Source: an uncultured Prevotellaceae bacterium
GTDB lineage: Bacteria > Bacteroidota > Bacteroidia > Bacteroidales > Bacteroidaceae
Direction of reading: 5' to 3'
DNA: 59,264 bases
Assembly: GCA_946415365.1 (NCBI GenBank)
Contig: CAMKSE010000024.1
Coordinates: 1 to 59,264, forward strand
Numbering within the stretch: the stretch's first letter is position 1; the number at the start of each line of letters is the position of its first letter. Positions 1 through 8,597 of this stretch are shown here, piece after piece. The notes beneath the pieces were generated by a model. That model made no database searches, was not told the origin of the DNA, and saw nothing but the letters and a program-made list of their open reading frames with translations. A program made the position numbers and the translations under genes.

Positions 1-3000
1 ATACGGTACTGTTCTCACCGATCAAATAACGGACACCATTAGCCTCAAATTCCTTACCGACCGCGCTAGTCTCGACGATATTCTGGAACCTTTTCCATCC
101 TGCAGTATTCTGGTAGGCAGCCTTTCTGCCTGAAGGAACCAGCAGAGACGCATTATTATAAACGCTGGTGGGGAATACACCGTCATCAATGGCAAACGGA
201 TTCTCTATCCCAGAAGTGATTTGGGTGAGGCCATAACACTGGAAGAACGCATTTTTGCCTATGGATGTAACACTGCCAGGAATGGTGACCGAGGTCAGAC
301 CCTCGCATTTGCTGAAGGCACCTTCGCCGATAGTCTTAACACCGTTTGGAATGTCAACGGTCGTCAGGCCTGTGCAATAATAGAATGCCGCACCACCAAT
401 CGTAGTCACGCTGCTTGGAATGGTAACAGCCGTCATATCGACACAACCTTCAAAAGCACTTTGTGCAATGGAAGTAACGGTGTAGTTATTGCCATCATAA
501 TATACCTGACTTGGAATAGAAACGGCACCTGTATATTTTTCTGTTTTGGATATTACAGATACTGTATTGTTCTCACCAATCAGATACCGGACGCCATTAA
601 TCTCAAATTCCTTGCCGCCCCCATTGGCCTCAACAATATTCTGGAACTTGTTCCATCCTGCAGTAGACTGATAGGCAGACTTTTTGCCAAGAGGAACAAC
701 CAATGTGGCTGTGGAATAAAGGTCTTTGTCATAGCACTCAAATACAGATTCATCTATTGCAAATGGATCCTCTATTTCTGAAATAATGGTAGTCAGGCCA
801 CTGCAACCAGGGAAAGCAGACTCGGAGATGGATTCCACGCTGTTGCCGATGGTGACGGAGGTCAGACCGCTGCAACCAGAGAAAGCAGAACTCTCAATGG
901 AAGTAACACTCCTAGGCAGAATAACAGATGTTAATGGATTACTAAAAAAACACATTGAAATTGTATTGTCCTTTGTATAATATGGAACATATATTCTTTC
1001 CTCCCAATCATAAGGATCTCTTTCTTCGGAGACATAATATGATTCTCCACCTTGTACTATCTTAACTTCTGACAAATCTAATATTTTAAGAATTGGCATA
1101 TATTTCAACATTTTCACATCTGTTCCATTAATCTCTCCCGTTAGTTTTAGTTCCTCAATGGCATACTTTTCATATTCTGTGGTTAAATCAGGTAAAGTTC
1201 CAGCTGTCCCAACATGAATGATTCTTTTTTCTAGAACATCAGAACTCTCACCTGCCTCAATAATTTTCCAATGATTCCATCCTTTTGTTGTCATATAAAG
1301 TTGTTTGGCTCCATTAGGGACAATAAAAGTAGCAGAAGTTGGTATCCCAAAAACAGAATAGTCGAGAATAAAAGGATGTTGTATTTCTGATATTATTTTA
1401 GTTAATCCACTACAGTTAGTAAAAGCATCTTCACCTATGGAAATAACGCTGCTAGGAATCGTTAGAGAGGTCATATAGGAACATCCATAGAAGGCTTTTT
1501 TGCCGATTTTCATCACACTATTAGGAATAATCGTATTCATGCAGCCGAACAACAAAGTATTAGTATTTTTCTCTATGATAGCATTACAATTATTACGGCT
1601 ATCATATACATTGTTCCCGTCTTCTACTTTCATAGAGGTTAGCCTATTGCAATAATAGAAAGCATCACGACCAATAGAATTAACACTTTGAGGGATTGTT
1701 ATGGAAGTCAATCTTGAACAAAAGTAGAAAGCATCTTCACCTATTGTTGTTACACTATTTCCGATGGATATGGATGTGAGGCCATAGCAATCAAAGAAAG
1801 CATGACCGCCGATATATTTTACGCTATTTGGAATAGTCACTGTTGATAAGCCATTACAACCTGAAAAAGCGCCATATCCAATAGATATAACACTATTGGG
1901 AATCGTCACAGAAGCCAAACGACTATAACAATCCTGAAATGCATTATCTGCTATTCCTACTGTACCTGGGGCTATATTGATATTCGTATTATCCGGCATT
2001 GTTCCTTTGTATTTGTAAGCCACTTTACCTGCATATATTAATCCATCTGGCTGATTCTTGTACCATGCAGTATTAACTAATGACCAAATTCCGATGAATG
2101 TCAAAGTGCTAGGAAAAATGATGGATGATAGATTGCTACAATAATCGAAAGCAAAATTGCCTATAGAAGTCACGCCTTCAGGAATATTAATTGAAGTTAG
2201 GCCTGTGCAAGCCTCAAAAGCACCGTCGCAGATTTCTTCCACACTATTGGGTATTATCATAGATGTCATATTGGTACAGCCATCAAAAGCATAAGGGCCT
2301 ATGGATGTCACAGTGTTAGGAATAAGTGTTTTTTGGCAGCCTACTATCAATTTATTTGTATTCGATTCAACAATTGCATTACAATCGTTACGACTATCAT
2401 AAGTTTTATTACCACTTTCTACTTTTATTGATTCCAAATTGGGACAATGTTCAAAGGGATTGGAGCTAATAGAAGTCAAACCGGTACCAATAGTTACAGA
2501 GGTCAATTTACTACAACCATAGAAAGCCCAATCGGAGATTGATTTCACACTATTAGGAATTGTTAATGAAGTTAGAGCGCTACATTTCCAAAATGTATAC
2601 ATACCGATGGATGTCACATTGCCGGGTATTGTGATAGAAGCTAGACCACTACAACCATGAAAGGCCCATTCACCGATAGACTGTATACTATTGGGCATAT
2701 TAATTGAGATGAGATTACTGCAATCTTTGAATGCACCACCTGCTATTCCTATAGTTCCTTCTAATAATGTGATTTTAGTATTAGAAGGCATTGCTCCTTT
2801 GTATTTATAGGCAAATTTACCTGCATACACTAAACCGTCAGGTTGACTATCATACCATTGTGTATCATCGAATGCATATTGACTGAGAGATATTACACTA
2901 TTGGGTATAGTCACAGAAGTCAAGCCACTGCAACTTCTGAAAGCACAAACACCGATAGAAGTAACTTGAAATATTCTGTCTTCATATTTTACAGATTCTG

Positions 3001-3211
3001 GTATTACAATATTGCCAGAATATTCATTGGAATAGCTATCATAAGAATCGCCACGATAGCTGACAGCCAATTCGGTTTTGGCCTCATTATTCCAATTATA
3101 ATAGATGGTGACACCATCTGTGTTAACAGCTTCTATGTCGTGAGCGAATGACTTTGCTCCGATCATGCTCATGAGCACAGCGAGAAGAAGCTGTAAAAAA
3201 GAATTTTTCAT
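1..3211 (-). CDS. BspA-like leucine-rich-repeat surface protein (3' end outside window)
   Basis: The minus-strand frame from the ATG at 3211 stays open to base 1, so about 1070 residues are visible and the C-terminus is missing. A short hydrophobic leader (MKNSFLQLLLAVLMSMIG) is followed by an introductory domain. Then come many repeats of about 23 residues of the LRR_5/BspA type, with consensus like CSGLTSVTIPNSVTSIGxxAF. The repeats are interrupted by recurring inserts. Two have a YKYKG core (bases near 2020 and 2800) and two carry a GGNK-type spacer (near 1640 and 2410). Two more near the visible C-terminal end begin FEINGVRYLIGEN or FEANGVRYLIGEN. BspA-like proteins are surface or secreted proteins of oral and gut Bacteroidales implicated in adhesion. 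The substrate and the C-terminal sorting signal cannot be judged here. The family call is firm; the function is inferred from the family. Confidence 0.9.
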   Translation of the reverse strand, partial: MKNSFLQLLLAVLMSMIGAKSFAHDIEAVNTDGVTIYYNWNNEAKTELAVSYRGDSYDSYSNEYSGNIVIPESVKYEDRIFQVTSIGVCAFRSCSGLTSVTIPNSVISLSQYAFDDTQWYDSQPDGLVYAGKFAYKYKGAMPSNTKITLLEGTIGIAGGAFKDCSNLISINMPNSIQSIGEWAFHGCSGLASITIPGNVTSIGMYTFWKCSALTSLTIPNSVKSISDWAFYGCSKLTSVTIGTGLTSISSNPFEHCPNLESIKVESGNKTYDSRNDCNAIVESNTNKLIVGCQKTLIPNTVTSIGPYAFDGCTNMTSMIIPNSVEEICDGAFEACTGLTSINIPEGVTSIGNFAFDYCSNLSSIIFPSTLTFIGIWSLVNTAWYKNQPDGLIYAGKVAYKYKGTMPDNTNINIAPGTVGIADNAFQDCYSRLASVTIPNSVISIGYGAFSGCNGLSTVTIPNSVKYIGGHAFFDCYGLTSISIGNSVTTIGEDAFYFCSRLTSITIPQSVNSIGRDAFYYCNRLTSMKVEDGNNVYDSRNNCNAIIEKNTNTLLFGCMNTIIPNSVMKIGKKAFYGCSYMTSLTIPSSVISIGEDAFTNCSGLTKIISEIQHPFILDYSVFGIPTSATFIVPNGAKQLYMTTKGWNHWKIIEAGESSDVLEKRIIHVGTAGTLPDLTTEYEKYAIEELKLTGEINGTDVKMLKYMPILKILDLSEVKIVQGGESYYVSEERDPYDWEERIYVPYYTKDNTISMCFFSNPLTSVILPRSVTSIESSAFSGCSGLTSVTIGNSVESISESAFPGCSGLTTIISEIEDPFAIDESVFECYDKDLYSTATLVVPLGKKSAYQSTAGWNKFQNIVEANGGGKEFEINGVRYLIGENNTVSVISKTEKYTGAVSIPSQVYYDGNNYTVTSIAQSAFEGCVDMTAVTIPSSVTTIGGAAFYYCTGLTTVDIPNGVKTIGEGAFSKCEGLTSVTIPGSVTSIGKNAFFQCYGLTQITSGIENPFAIDDGVFPTSVYNNASLLVPSGRKAAYQNTAGWKRFQNIVETSAVGKEFEANGVRYLIGENSTV

Positions 3212-3261
3212 ATTTCATATTGTTTACTGTTTATAATTAGTTTGAAAATTATAAAAACGTT

Positions 3262-3372
3262 TTACTCTGGCAGATCAAAGTAGTAAGTATAACTATCGCC
3301 GTTATAGGTGCAATGCGCACTTGCCATGATGGGCATGAGCATCAATAAGAATAATAGAATTATCTTGTTCAT
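3262..3372 (-). CDS. Tiny putative secreted peptide, 36 aa
   Basis: An ATG at 3372 opens a 36-codon frame ending at TAA (3264-3262), 50 bases before the BspA-like gene on the same strand. The first 19 residues look like a signal peptide (MNKIILLFLLMLMPIMASA). The predicted mature part is only about 17 residues, acidic and tyrosine-rich (HCTYNGDSYTYYFDLPE). Either it is a genuine exported micropeptide or the leader of a decayed secreted protein. The leader resembles those of its neighbours in composition. I see no TAnnTTTG box directly upstream, and no known family is recognised. Confidence 0.4.
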   Translation of the reverse strand: MNKIILLFLLMLMPIMASAHCTYNGDSYTYYFDLPE

Positions 3373-3455
3373 TGTTGTTATAGTTTTGATTTTACATTCA
3401 CTCAATAGTTCGATAAATATTTAATAACTACGCCGTATTAGCGATACCATAAGAC

Positions 3456-3480
3456 AAGAGTTCTTTTTTATTTAACTCTT
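3456..3480. repeat. Inverted repeat between lipoprotein gene and micropeptide gene
   Basis: Arms AAGAGTT and AACTCTT are separated by an 11-base T/A-rich loop. It lies in the gap after the LytTR-FHA locus. It could form a weak hairpin that ends transcription of that locus, but the run of U after the stem on the minus strand is poor. Confidence 0.3.
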
Positions 3481-3548
3481 ACTATCTTTTTCACAAAACA
3501 ATGAAAACGATCCCAATTGTTACTCTTGTAATCTTCTAAACCAAAATA

Positions 3549-3755
3549 TTAATAGACAGGCCAGGGGTTGTCTTCTTCAGCGGGGATGTCCCCCTGCAGG
3601 GTGGGATTGTCTGGTGTCGGCGTCGGGCTTGGGGTCTTGCCGCCTTGATTAACAACGATATTTTTGAGGTTGTCTGGCAAATCCTTCTGGCAGGAGGTTA
3701 TCAACACGACGGCTGCCAGGACAGTAAGTATGGTGAGTAGTTGCTTCATCGTCAT
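3549..3755 (-). CDS. Small lipoprotein
   Basis: A 68-residue protein with a lipoprotein signal peptide: hydrophobic stretch, then LITSC with the lipidated Cys at residue 22 if translation starts at the first Met. Met3 is an equally plausible start. The mature part is about 46 residues, with a Pro/Thr spacer (TPSPTPTPDNP) and an acidic tail. It begins 6 bases after the stop of the beta-barrel gene, so it is the last gene of the LytTR-FHA locus. No family is recognised. It may be an outer-membrane-anchored accessory of the barrel protein encoded just before it (inference from position only). Confidence 0.7.
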   Translation of the reverse strand: MTMKQLLTILTVLAAVVLITSCQKDLPDNLKNIVVNQGGKTPSPTPTPDNPTLQGDIPAEEDNPWPVY

Positions 3756-3761
3756 ATAGGT

Positions 3762-4817
3762 TTAGAATTCATAGATAATACCTGCATTGATACCAAAGCC
3801 TTCTCCCCAGGCCTTAATCTTATTGTCAACCTGCTTGATGACTTCAAAAACCTGATCACCACCAATAGAGAAGTCGTATTGAGGAGTGAGGTGTATCCAT
3901 AGATGGTCTGTCACCTCATAACTGAGACGAATCGCAGCGAAAGCACCTATTGGGTTAGATTCCTTGAAGTAACTGCTGTTGTTAGAGATACCACTGATTT
4001 CCTTACCTGAAATCATGTTAAATGTGACACCAGCCTGAGGCGAAACCCTAAACCTCTTTTCGCCAAAACTGTAGCCTGCACGTACCCAAAACTTACTGCA
4101 AGAATAGTCATAGGCTTCTATCGGCGACGTAGCATCCGGCTGGGTGAAGGTTAGATTCTCAACCTTATCCAATCCCAAGACATAGCCTGCCTCCAAAAGG
4201 AATTTACGATAACTGGCACCAAGATGGACAGACGGTCCCATTACACTGATGGCATTGAAGCCCACACCTAAATAGACATGGAATTCAGAATCTGAAACAT
4301 TAGAAACCGTAGTTTGGCTAACAGGCTGCAGATTCTGATGGGCACTTTTTTCTGATGCCTGACTGGAAGACATTTCCGACTGCTGACGGGGCTGTACTTG
4401 CTCTACTTCTTTCTTCTGATCAACAATTGTTTCTTTTGTATCACCTGCCAGACGGAGGATATAGACACGGTTGCTTTCCAGTCTCTCAATGTCGAAATCG
4501 CTAGTCTTGATGCTGACAGGCAAATGAGTGTGAGGATAGAGACGGAACATCTTGGTGCCCTGGGTCATATATATCCGCTTTTCTGTACCACGACTGTCTA
4601 TATCACCAATAACATTACCTTCAACACGGTCAATAGCATCAACCACCTGCACTTTTACCAATGCACAAGTCACGCCATTCAGATCCTTACGCTGTTCGTT
4701 ACTCGGGATTATCTCTGTGGACGAAAGAGCAAAACTCTGAATTTTCAGTTCCTGAGAAATAGCAGCAATGGGCAGCATAGCGAGGAAGAATGTGATGATA
4801 TGATTCCTTGTATCCAT
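3762..4817 (-). CDS. Exported protein with C-terminal outer-membrane beta-barrel-like domain
   Basis: 351 residues with a signal peptide ending near AISQ (residue 22). An N-terminal beta-rich domain (about 25-125) ends in a segment like VYILRLAGD, seen in many Bacteroidales proteins in front of barrels. A Gln/Ser-rich linker follows (about 130-172). Residues 178-351 show alternating strands with Gly/aromatic patterning (VYLGVGFNAISV, FWVRAGYSFGEKRFRV) and a terminal aromatic (GIIYEF), as expected of a small outer-membrane barrel. It starts 9 bases after the preceding gene and is followed closely by a lipoprotein gene. Probably it anchors the locus in the outer membrane. Exact family not recognised. 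Confidence 0.75.
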   Translation of the reverse strand: MDTRNHIITFFLAMLPIAAISQELKIQSFALSSTEIIPSNEQRKDLNGVTCALVKVQVVDAIDRVEGNVIGDIDSRGTEKRIYMTQGTKMFRLYPHTHLPVSIKTSDFDIERLESNRVYILRLAGDTKETIVDQKKEVEQVQPRQQSEMSSSQASEKSAHQNLQPVSQTTVSNVSDSEFHVYLGVGFNAISVMGPSVHLGASYRKFLLEAGYVLGLDKVENLTFTQPDATSPIEAYDYSCSKFWVRAGYSFGEKRFRVSPQAGVTFNMISGKEISGISNNSSYFKESNPIGAFAAIRLSYEVTDHLWIHLTPQYDFSIGGDQVFEVIKQVDNKIKAWGEGFGINAGIIYEF

Positions 4818-4826
4818 GTCTATAAC

Positions 4827-5810
4827 TTATGGGATAAATATATGGTCGATGCCAATGATATCCTTTTTCGGCAATGGCTTGGTTCCGATGCGGTCAGGCT
4901 GCCAAGTACGGACGTGGACGACGGGATGCTCATCGTTGTCATCCTTGAATTCCCATAACAGGAATACATAACCGTCATCTTGGTAATTGGATGATTTCCA
5001 GTTCTGATGGAGAGTCACGCCATAGAAATTACGCTTGGCAGAATGGCGCACCACCTGGATTGAGTCGAAAGTAACTTTGATGAACTTGTTGTTACGAAAA
5101 ACACTTTTGAGGGATTCCAGATATTGTTTCTTGTTCTTTTTGTTATAAACGATCTCTGGCTTCAATGTCATAGAATGATCGCCCTGGGTGTATTTCCGCA
5201 TAATAACCTTGCCTGTGATAATCAGCGCATCCTCACTGTAAACTTGTTCTAGCGAAGCTATGTCTTTCTCGTCGTAGTAACTGCGGAATGCCTCTACGAA
5301 ATTTAGTATTTCCAAACGTCGGCGCGTATCAGTAACATCAACGCCCTTGTTGACAATATTGTGGAAGGCATTATTCGACAAAGCCATATGTACACCAGAT
5401 ATGACACCGTCACGAGTGAGGCAGATGGTCAGTTCTTTTTCTAATTCGCCTGTATAGCCATCGCCCATAGGACTTAATGTCACAGGGATGTTACGGATCT
5501 CATAGCCATTCACGTCTGTCAGGCATATTGACTCGTTTTCCGGATAATCGCACATAAAATGATAGCTGTCCCATAGGCGTTCGATAGACTCTTTGGCCTG
5601 TTGTGTCATCACAATCTGTTTCAACCGGAGCAGTCTGCCAGCTTTCGTTGCCTGAGAAATCTCTGACAATAGAGAAGACACGCGGACTTCCATCTTTTGT
5701 TTTAAGGCTTCGTCGCTGATGCCTCCCCGGATCTTGAGCGTATAGTCCTGAGCCATCGTCCATGTCGAACAGAGGAAGAGCAACATCATGCTTGTGTAAA
5801 AATGCTTCAT
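4827..5810 (-). CDS. Exported protein with NTF2/SnoaL-like C-terminal domain
   Basis: 327 residues. The signal peptide ends at TWTMAQ (about residue 21). The N-terminal half (about 22-165) is of unknown fold. From about 170 a segment beginning LNFVEAFRSYYDEKDIASLE followed by YSEDALIITGK looks like the start of an NTF2/SnoaL-type cone domain, which continues through VVRHSAKRNFYGVTLHQNW to the C-terminus. Such domains usually bind small ligands or mediate dimerisation; no catalytic role can be read here. It lies 14 bases after the preceding gene in the LytTR-FHA locus. The domain call is by eye and tentative. Confidence 0.65.
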   Translation of the reverse strand: MKHFYTSMMLLFLCSTWTMAQDYTLKIRGGISDEALKQKMEVRVSSLLSEISQATKAGRLLRLKQIVMTQQAKESIERLWDSYHFMCDYPENESICLTDVNGYEIRNIPVTLSPMGDGYTGELEKELTICLTRDGVISGVHMALSNNAFHNIVNKGVDVTDTRRRLEILNFVEAFRSYYDEKDIASLEQVYSEDALIITGKVIMRKYTQGDHSMTLKPEIVYNKKNKKQYLESLKSVFRNNKFIKVTFDSIQVVRHSAKRNFYGVTLHQNWKSSNYQDDGYVFLLWEFKDDNDEHPVVHVRTWQPDRIGTKPLPKKDIIGIDHIFIP

Positions 5811-5824
5811 ATCGTATATCTTTT

Positions 5825-6793
5825 TTATTTGTATTTCTTGGGTGTTGACTTTTCTGTTGCATCAGCGAACAGGTCAGCGATATTATTAGTGGGAATGAAC
5901 ATATACAACTTTCCTTGATATGTCTGGGCTGTAGCCTCCAGTTGACTGATGGTCGCATGAAGGTGCAACAGATGGGCATATCCCTCGCTACGGTTATGCA
6001 TGAGCAACATAACTGATGCCTGATTGTCATCGGCTCCCTCATATATATAATAAGGCGTACATCCTTCCGATTTGCAGAATCCCATCCACTGAGGCAGAGT
6101 GACACGAACGGTTTCCTTGTGGAATCCGGTGTAAAGTAACTTGACACTGAGTGTGACTTGGACTGAAGCATGGTCTGTTGTCATTATTATATTTGAGAGC
6201 GTCTCCTGAGGCTTTGAGGCGTTAAGCCGATGAGTAGTTGATGTCTTCGGTTTGCTAACAGGCTTATAGCGCTTCAGGTTTCGGCTAAAGTCCTGTTCCA
6301 TTTCCCTCCTATTGGAATTGGCCAGCAGTTCATAGTCGATGGGGACAACAATGGAAAGGATCTCCTGAGCATTACGGCTCCATCTGACAACATACCATTT
6401 GTCGTCTTTGTTATCGATGGTACAATCATCGGATGGTCTAATCCTCTCCATGTCTTCCCATGAGCCCTTGAAAAATCTGATCTTCTGTTGCTGTAGGGTA
6501 TTCTCGTTAATATGATACTTGTGGTCAAGCAGGGCATACTCTAAGTAGTCATAGATTGGTGAGGGGAGCAGGGTTCGCATTTCTGTGCTGAACAGGGGAA
6601 AGCCAATATGTTCGATCATGCCATCGGCAGACTTCCTGACAACCAAGCCTTTGCTATTTTGTTCACTCAACTTTAGGGCTTCGTAGGCTTTCTGCAGGTG
6701 TGAAGCCTTGAAAGTCTGAGCGTGCACAGTAACCGTGAACAGGAGAAGGACGACTGTCCAGACGAATCTTACGATGGTAAGTGATATTCTCAT
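5825..6793 (-). CDS. Exported protein of unknown function in LytTR-FHA locus
   Basis: 322 residues with a clear signal peptide (hydrophobic VVLLLFTVTVHA, cleavage near residue 26). The rest appears soluble. A basic central linker (about 175-205, rich in Lys/Ser/Thr) separates an N-terminal alpha/beta part from a C-terminal beta-rich part. No known motif is seen. The ATG overlaps the stop of the zinc-ribbon/FHA-like gene by 4 bases, so the two are translationally coupled and probably act together. Predicted location is the periplasm. Confidence 0.65.
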   Translation of the reverse strand: MRISLTIVRFVWTVVLLLFTVTVHAQTFKASHLQKAYEALKLSEQNSKGLVVRKSADGMIEHIGFPLFSTEMRTLLPSPIYDYLEYALLDHKYHINENTLQQQKIRFFKGSWEDMERIRPSDDCTIDNKDDKWYVVRWSRNAQEILSIVVPIDYELLANSNRREMEQDFSRNLKRYKPVSKPKTSTTHRLNASKPQETLSNIIMTTDHASVQVTLSVKLLYTGFHKETVRVTLPQWMGFCKSEGCTPYYIYEGADDNQASVMLLMHNRSEGYAHLLHLHATISQLEATAQTYQGKLYMFIPTNNIADLFADATEKSTPKKYK

Positions 6794-7707
6794 CGTCCTA
6801 TTAATATTTTTTCTATACTGCCGTCAGACTTGAACCAAGTACCATATTCCAGATGGCCATTTACATAGTTACCTTCAACCTTTTCACCACTTTGGGCGAT
6901 CCGGCCCTGATCATCAAGAGAGTCGATGCGGGTAGCTTTGCGGAAAATCATGGTGCCATAGCCGTGAGGTCTACCGTTGACTCTTTTTCCATGCCATACA
7001 GCCGTCTCGTCAGGTACTATTGGCTGCTTGATGGATTGCGATTTGCTCGTCTTATCAGTTTCCTTGTCTTCATTTTTGGCAGACTCCGGCTCTCGTATGA
7101 CTTCGTCAATGGTATCCTCAACAACTGTTTTTGGCTGTTGGACTAGCTTTGATGGCCATAGGTATATGAAGAGCAAGGCAACAGCCGTAATGAAGACAGG
7201 CCAGAGAAGCCATGAAGGCTTTGATGGTTTGTGCTCATCTTTAGTCGGTTTTGGGGTAGCGGGAGCATGTTCATGAGTCTGCCCCAGACTATCTACGTGA
7301 TTCGTCTGGGGCTTGTCGAAGGACAACACTATCACATCCATTGTCAACTCGTCACCTTGTTGAAGCACAACCTCATCGTCTTGCATCAGGCTCTGTCCGT
7401 TGACCTTTACTTTCTGCTCTCCTGTCAGGACTCTCAGGATGTGCTTGATCGTTCCGTCTTTGAGACGTATCACCCTCAGTTCCACTATACCGCTGGGAAC
7501 ACCAGGAACGGCATTGGATCCTTCGTTCAACTGATAGCGGGTGCTGCCTTTATAAAGTGATCCTACAGGGGCGGATGTGTTGTCGAAGGTGATGGCGAGC
7601 TGCTTCTGGCAGTTCGGACAGGTGATCTTCTTCACCTTCTCGTTCTTGGAGTTGCGTACTTCAAGCACGATACCGCAGGAGGGGCATTTGATGTGCAGCG
7701 TTTCCAT
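6790..7707 (-). CDS. Membrane protein: zinc ribbon, FHA-like domain, TM helix, MORN-like repeats
   Basis: 305 residues. Residues 8-33 form a zinc ribbon with Cys8, Cys11, Cys30 and Cys33 (CPSCG and CPNCQ). About 50-130 looks like a degenerate FHA beta-sandwich; its end (VKVNGQSLMQDDEVVLQQGD) matches the FHA pattern, but the Arg/Ser/His phosphothreonine-binding residues are not evident. After a charged linker there is one transmembrane helix (about 166-186). A charged coil follows, and then MORN/YwqK-like motifs at 238-300 (GRPHGYGTMIF, EGNYVNGHLEYGTW). Topology is probably ribbon and FHA in the cytoplasm and MORN outside the inner membrane. It shares ribbon plus FHA with the protein at 8598-9281, so the two may be a pair. 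Confidence 0.75.
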   Translation of the reverse strand: METLHIKCPSCGIVLEVRNSKNEKVKKITCPNCQKQLAITFDNTSAPVGSLYKGSTRYQLNEGSNAVPGVPSGIVELRVIRLKDGTIKHILRVLTGEQKVKVNGQSLMQDDEVVLQQGDELTMDVIVLSFDKPQTNHVDSLGQTHEHAPATPKPTKDEHKPSKPSWLLWPVFITAVALLFIYLWPSKLVQQPKTVVEDTIDEVIREPESAKNEDKETDKTSKSQSIKQPIVPDETAVWHGKRVNGRPHGYGTMIFRKATRIDSLDDQGRIAQSGEKVEGNYVNGHLEYGTWFKSDGSIEKILIGR

Positions 7708-7722
7708 CTCTCGAGATCTGTA

Positions 7723-8508
7723 TTATACTGGAATCATATCTACATTTGCTGCCAAGTCATCCATTGCCGTCTGGTCATCTTGGAAGGGAACCACATCACC
7801 AGTGTGCAAGTCGATGACCTCACCTTCGTCTGCACTATTGTTGTGGTTGAGATCTGACATGGCGTAGTCACCCACACCATCCTTATCCACATCTATGACT
7901 GCCACCCGTTGACCGTTGATCTCTAACTCTTCTACAGTGACAGAACGTCCATCGGCCAAATCGACATCACCACGGCCAATGATACGAACATCAACGTCAT
8001 CTGTACCATGGTCATCACGAACATCATCGTCACCTGTATTTCCTACAGTGGCTGTAGCACGTGCTTTTTCTTCTAAATCAATCTCTTTCTGATTGGGATC
8101 CACACGGACATCATCATCTGTAGGAGAGGTTTCTGCCATCTGATTGGTGTCAATATCGGCAGGGCTGACCTCTGGCTTCACCCGCTGGGCAAAGAGGTTC
8201 TTCTCTTCTGTAGACATAGCATTCCACTCTTCAACAGTGTAGGTGTTGTAGATGTTCCCATGCCAACGGAATACACCACCTGGGCCTAATTCTGCACGGG
8301 CAGCTTGGAAGGCATCACGGAAACTCTTGCTTCCTCCGACAGATGCCTCATGAAGAGGTTGTTCACTCGACTCGACGACAGATGCGTTGTCTGCTGCCAA
8401 ACTCTGGGTAGCGTACATTGATCCTGCTCCCATCAAAATACCAGTCATCCCACCAATAGTTACTGGCTTCCAATTCTCTCTAACAATCTGTTTTGTATTC
8501 ATAATCAC
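7723..8508 (-). CDS. Acidic anchored/exported protein with GPGGVFxWHG motif and Ca-loop-like motifs
   Basis: 261 residues (260 or fewer if Met3 is used). A hydrophobic segment at about 17-38 is a signal or anchor. Residues 60-98 hold a conserved-looking block, SFRDAFQAARAELGPGGVF followed by WHG and YTVEEWNAM. The remainder is very acidic. D206-x-D208-x-D210-G and D219-x-N221-x-N223 with Glu230 resemble EF-hand or dockerin-type calcium loops. I recall similar GPGGVF/WHG blocks in other Bacteroidales exported proteins but cannot name a family. It has its own upstream promoter and is 15 bases from the next gene, so it may be expressed more strongly than the FHA gene before it. Confidence 0.65.
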   Translation of the reverse strand: MIMNTKQIVRENWKPVTIGGMTGILMGAGSMYATQSLAADNASVVESSEQPLHEASVGGSKSFRDAFQAARAELGPGGVFRWHGNIYNTYTVEEWNAMSTEEKNLFAQRVKPEVSPADIDTNQMAETSPTDDDVRVDPNQKEIDLEEKARATATVGNTGDDDVRDDHGTDDVDVRIIGRGDVDLADGRSVTVEELEINGQRVAVIDVDKDGVGDYAMSDLNHNNSADEGEVIDLHTGDVVPFQDDQTAMDDLAANVDMIPV

Positions 8509-8532
8509 AACGTTTTTAATTTGTTTACAAGT

Positions 8533-8565
8533 GCAAATTTCGTAATTATTTAGTCTTGTTCCAAA
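8533..8565 (-). promoter_or_regulatory. Promoter before the acidic GPGGVF-motif gene
   Basis: On the minus strand TTTG (8565-8562) is followed after 20 bases by GAAATTTGC (8541-8533), a one-mismatch version of TAnnTTTGC. The start codon is about 25 bases downstream. It would give an internal transcript of the LytTR-FHA locus. Confidence 0.4.
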
Positions 8566-8597
8566 TTTTAAGAGTCATAATCCACGAAATAGCGGGT

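Noticed and set aside
221..980. Plus-strand frames of 186 and 64 codons at the window start
   Set aside because: They lie opposite the continuous BspA-like frame and reflect its repeat structure.
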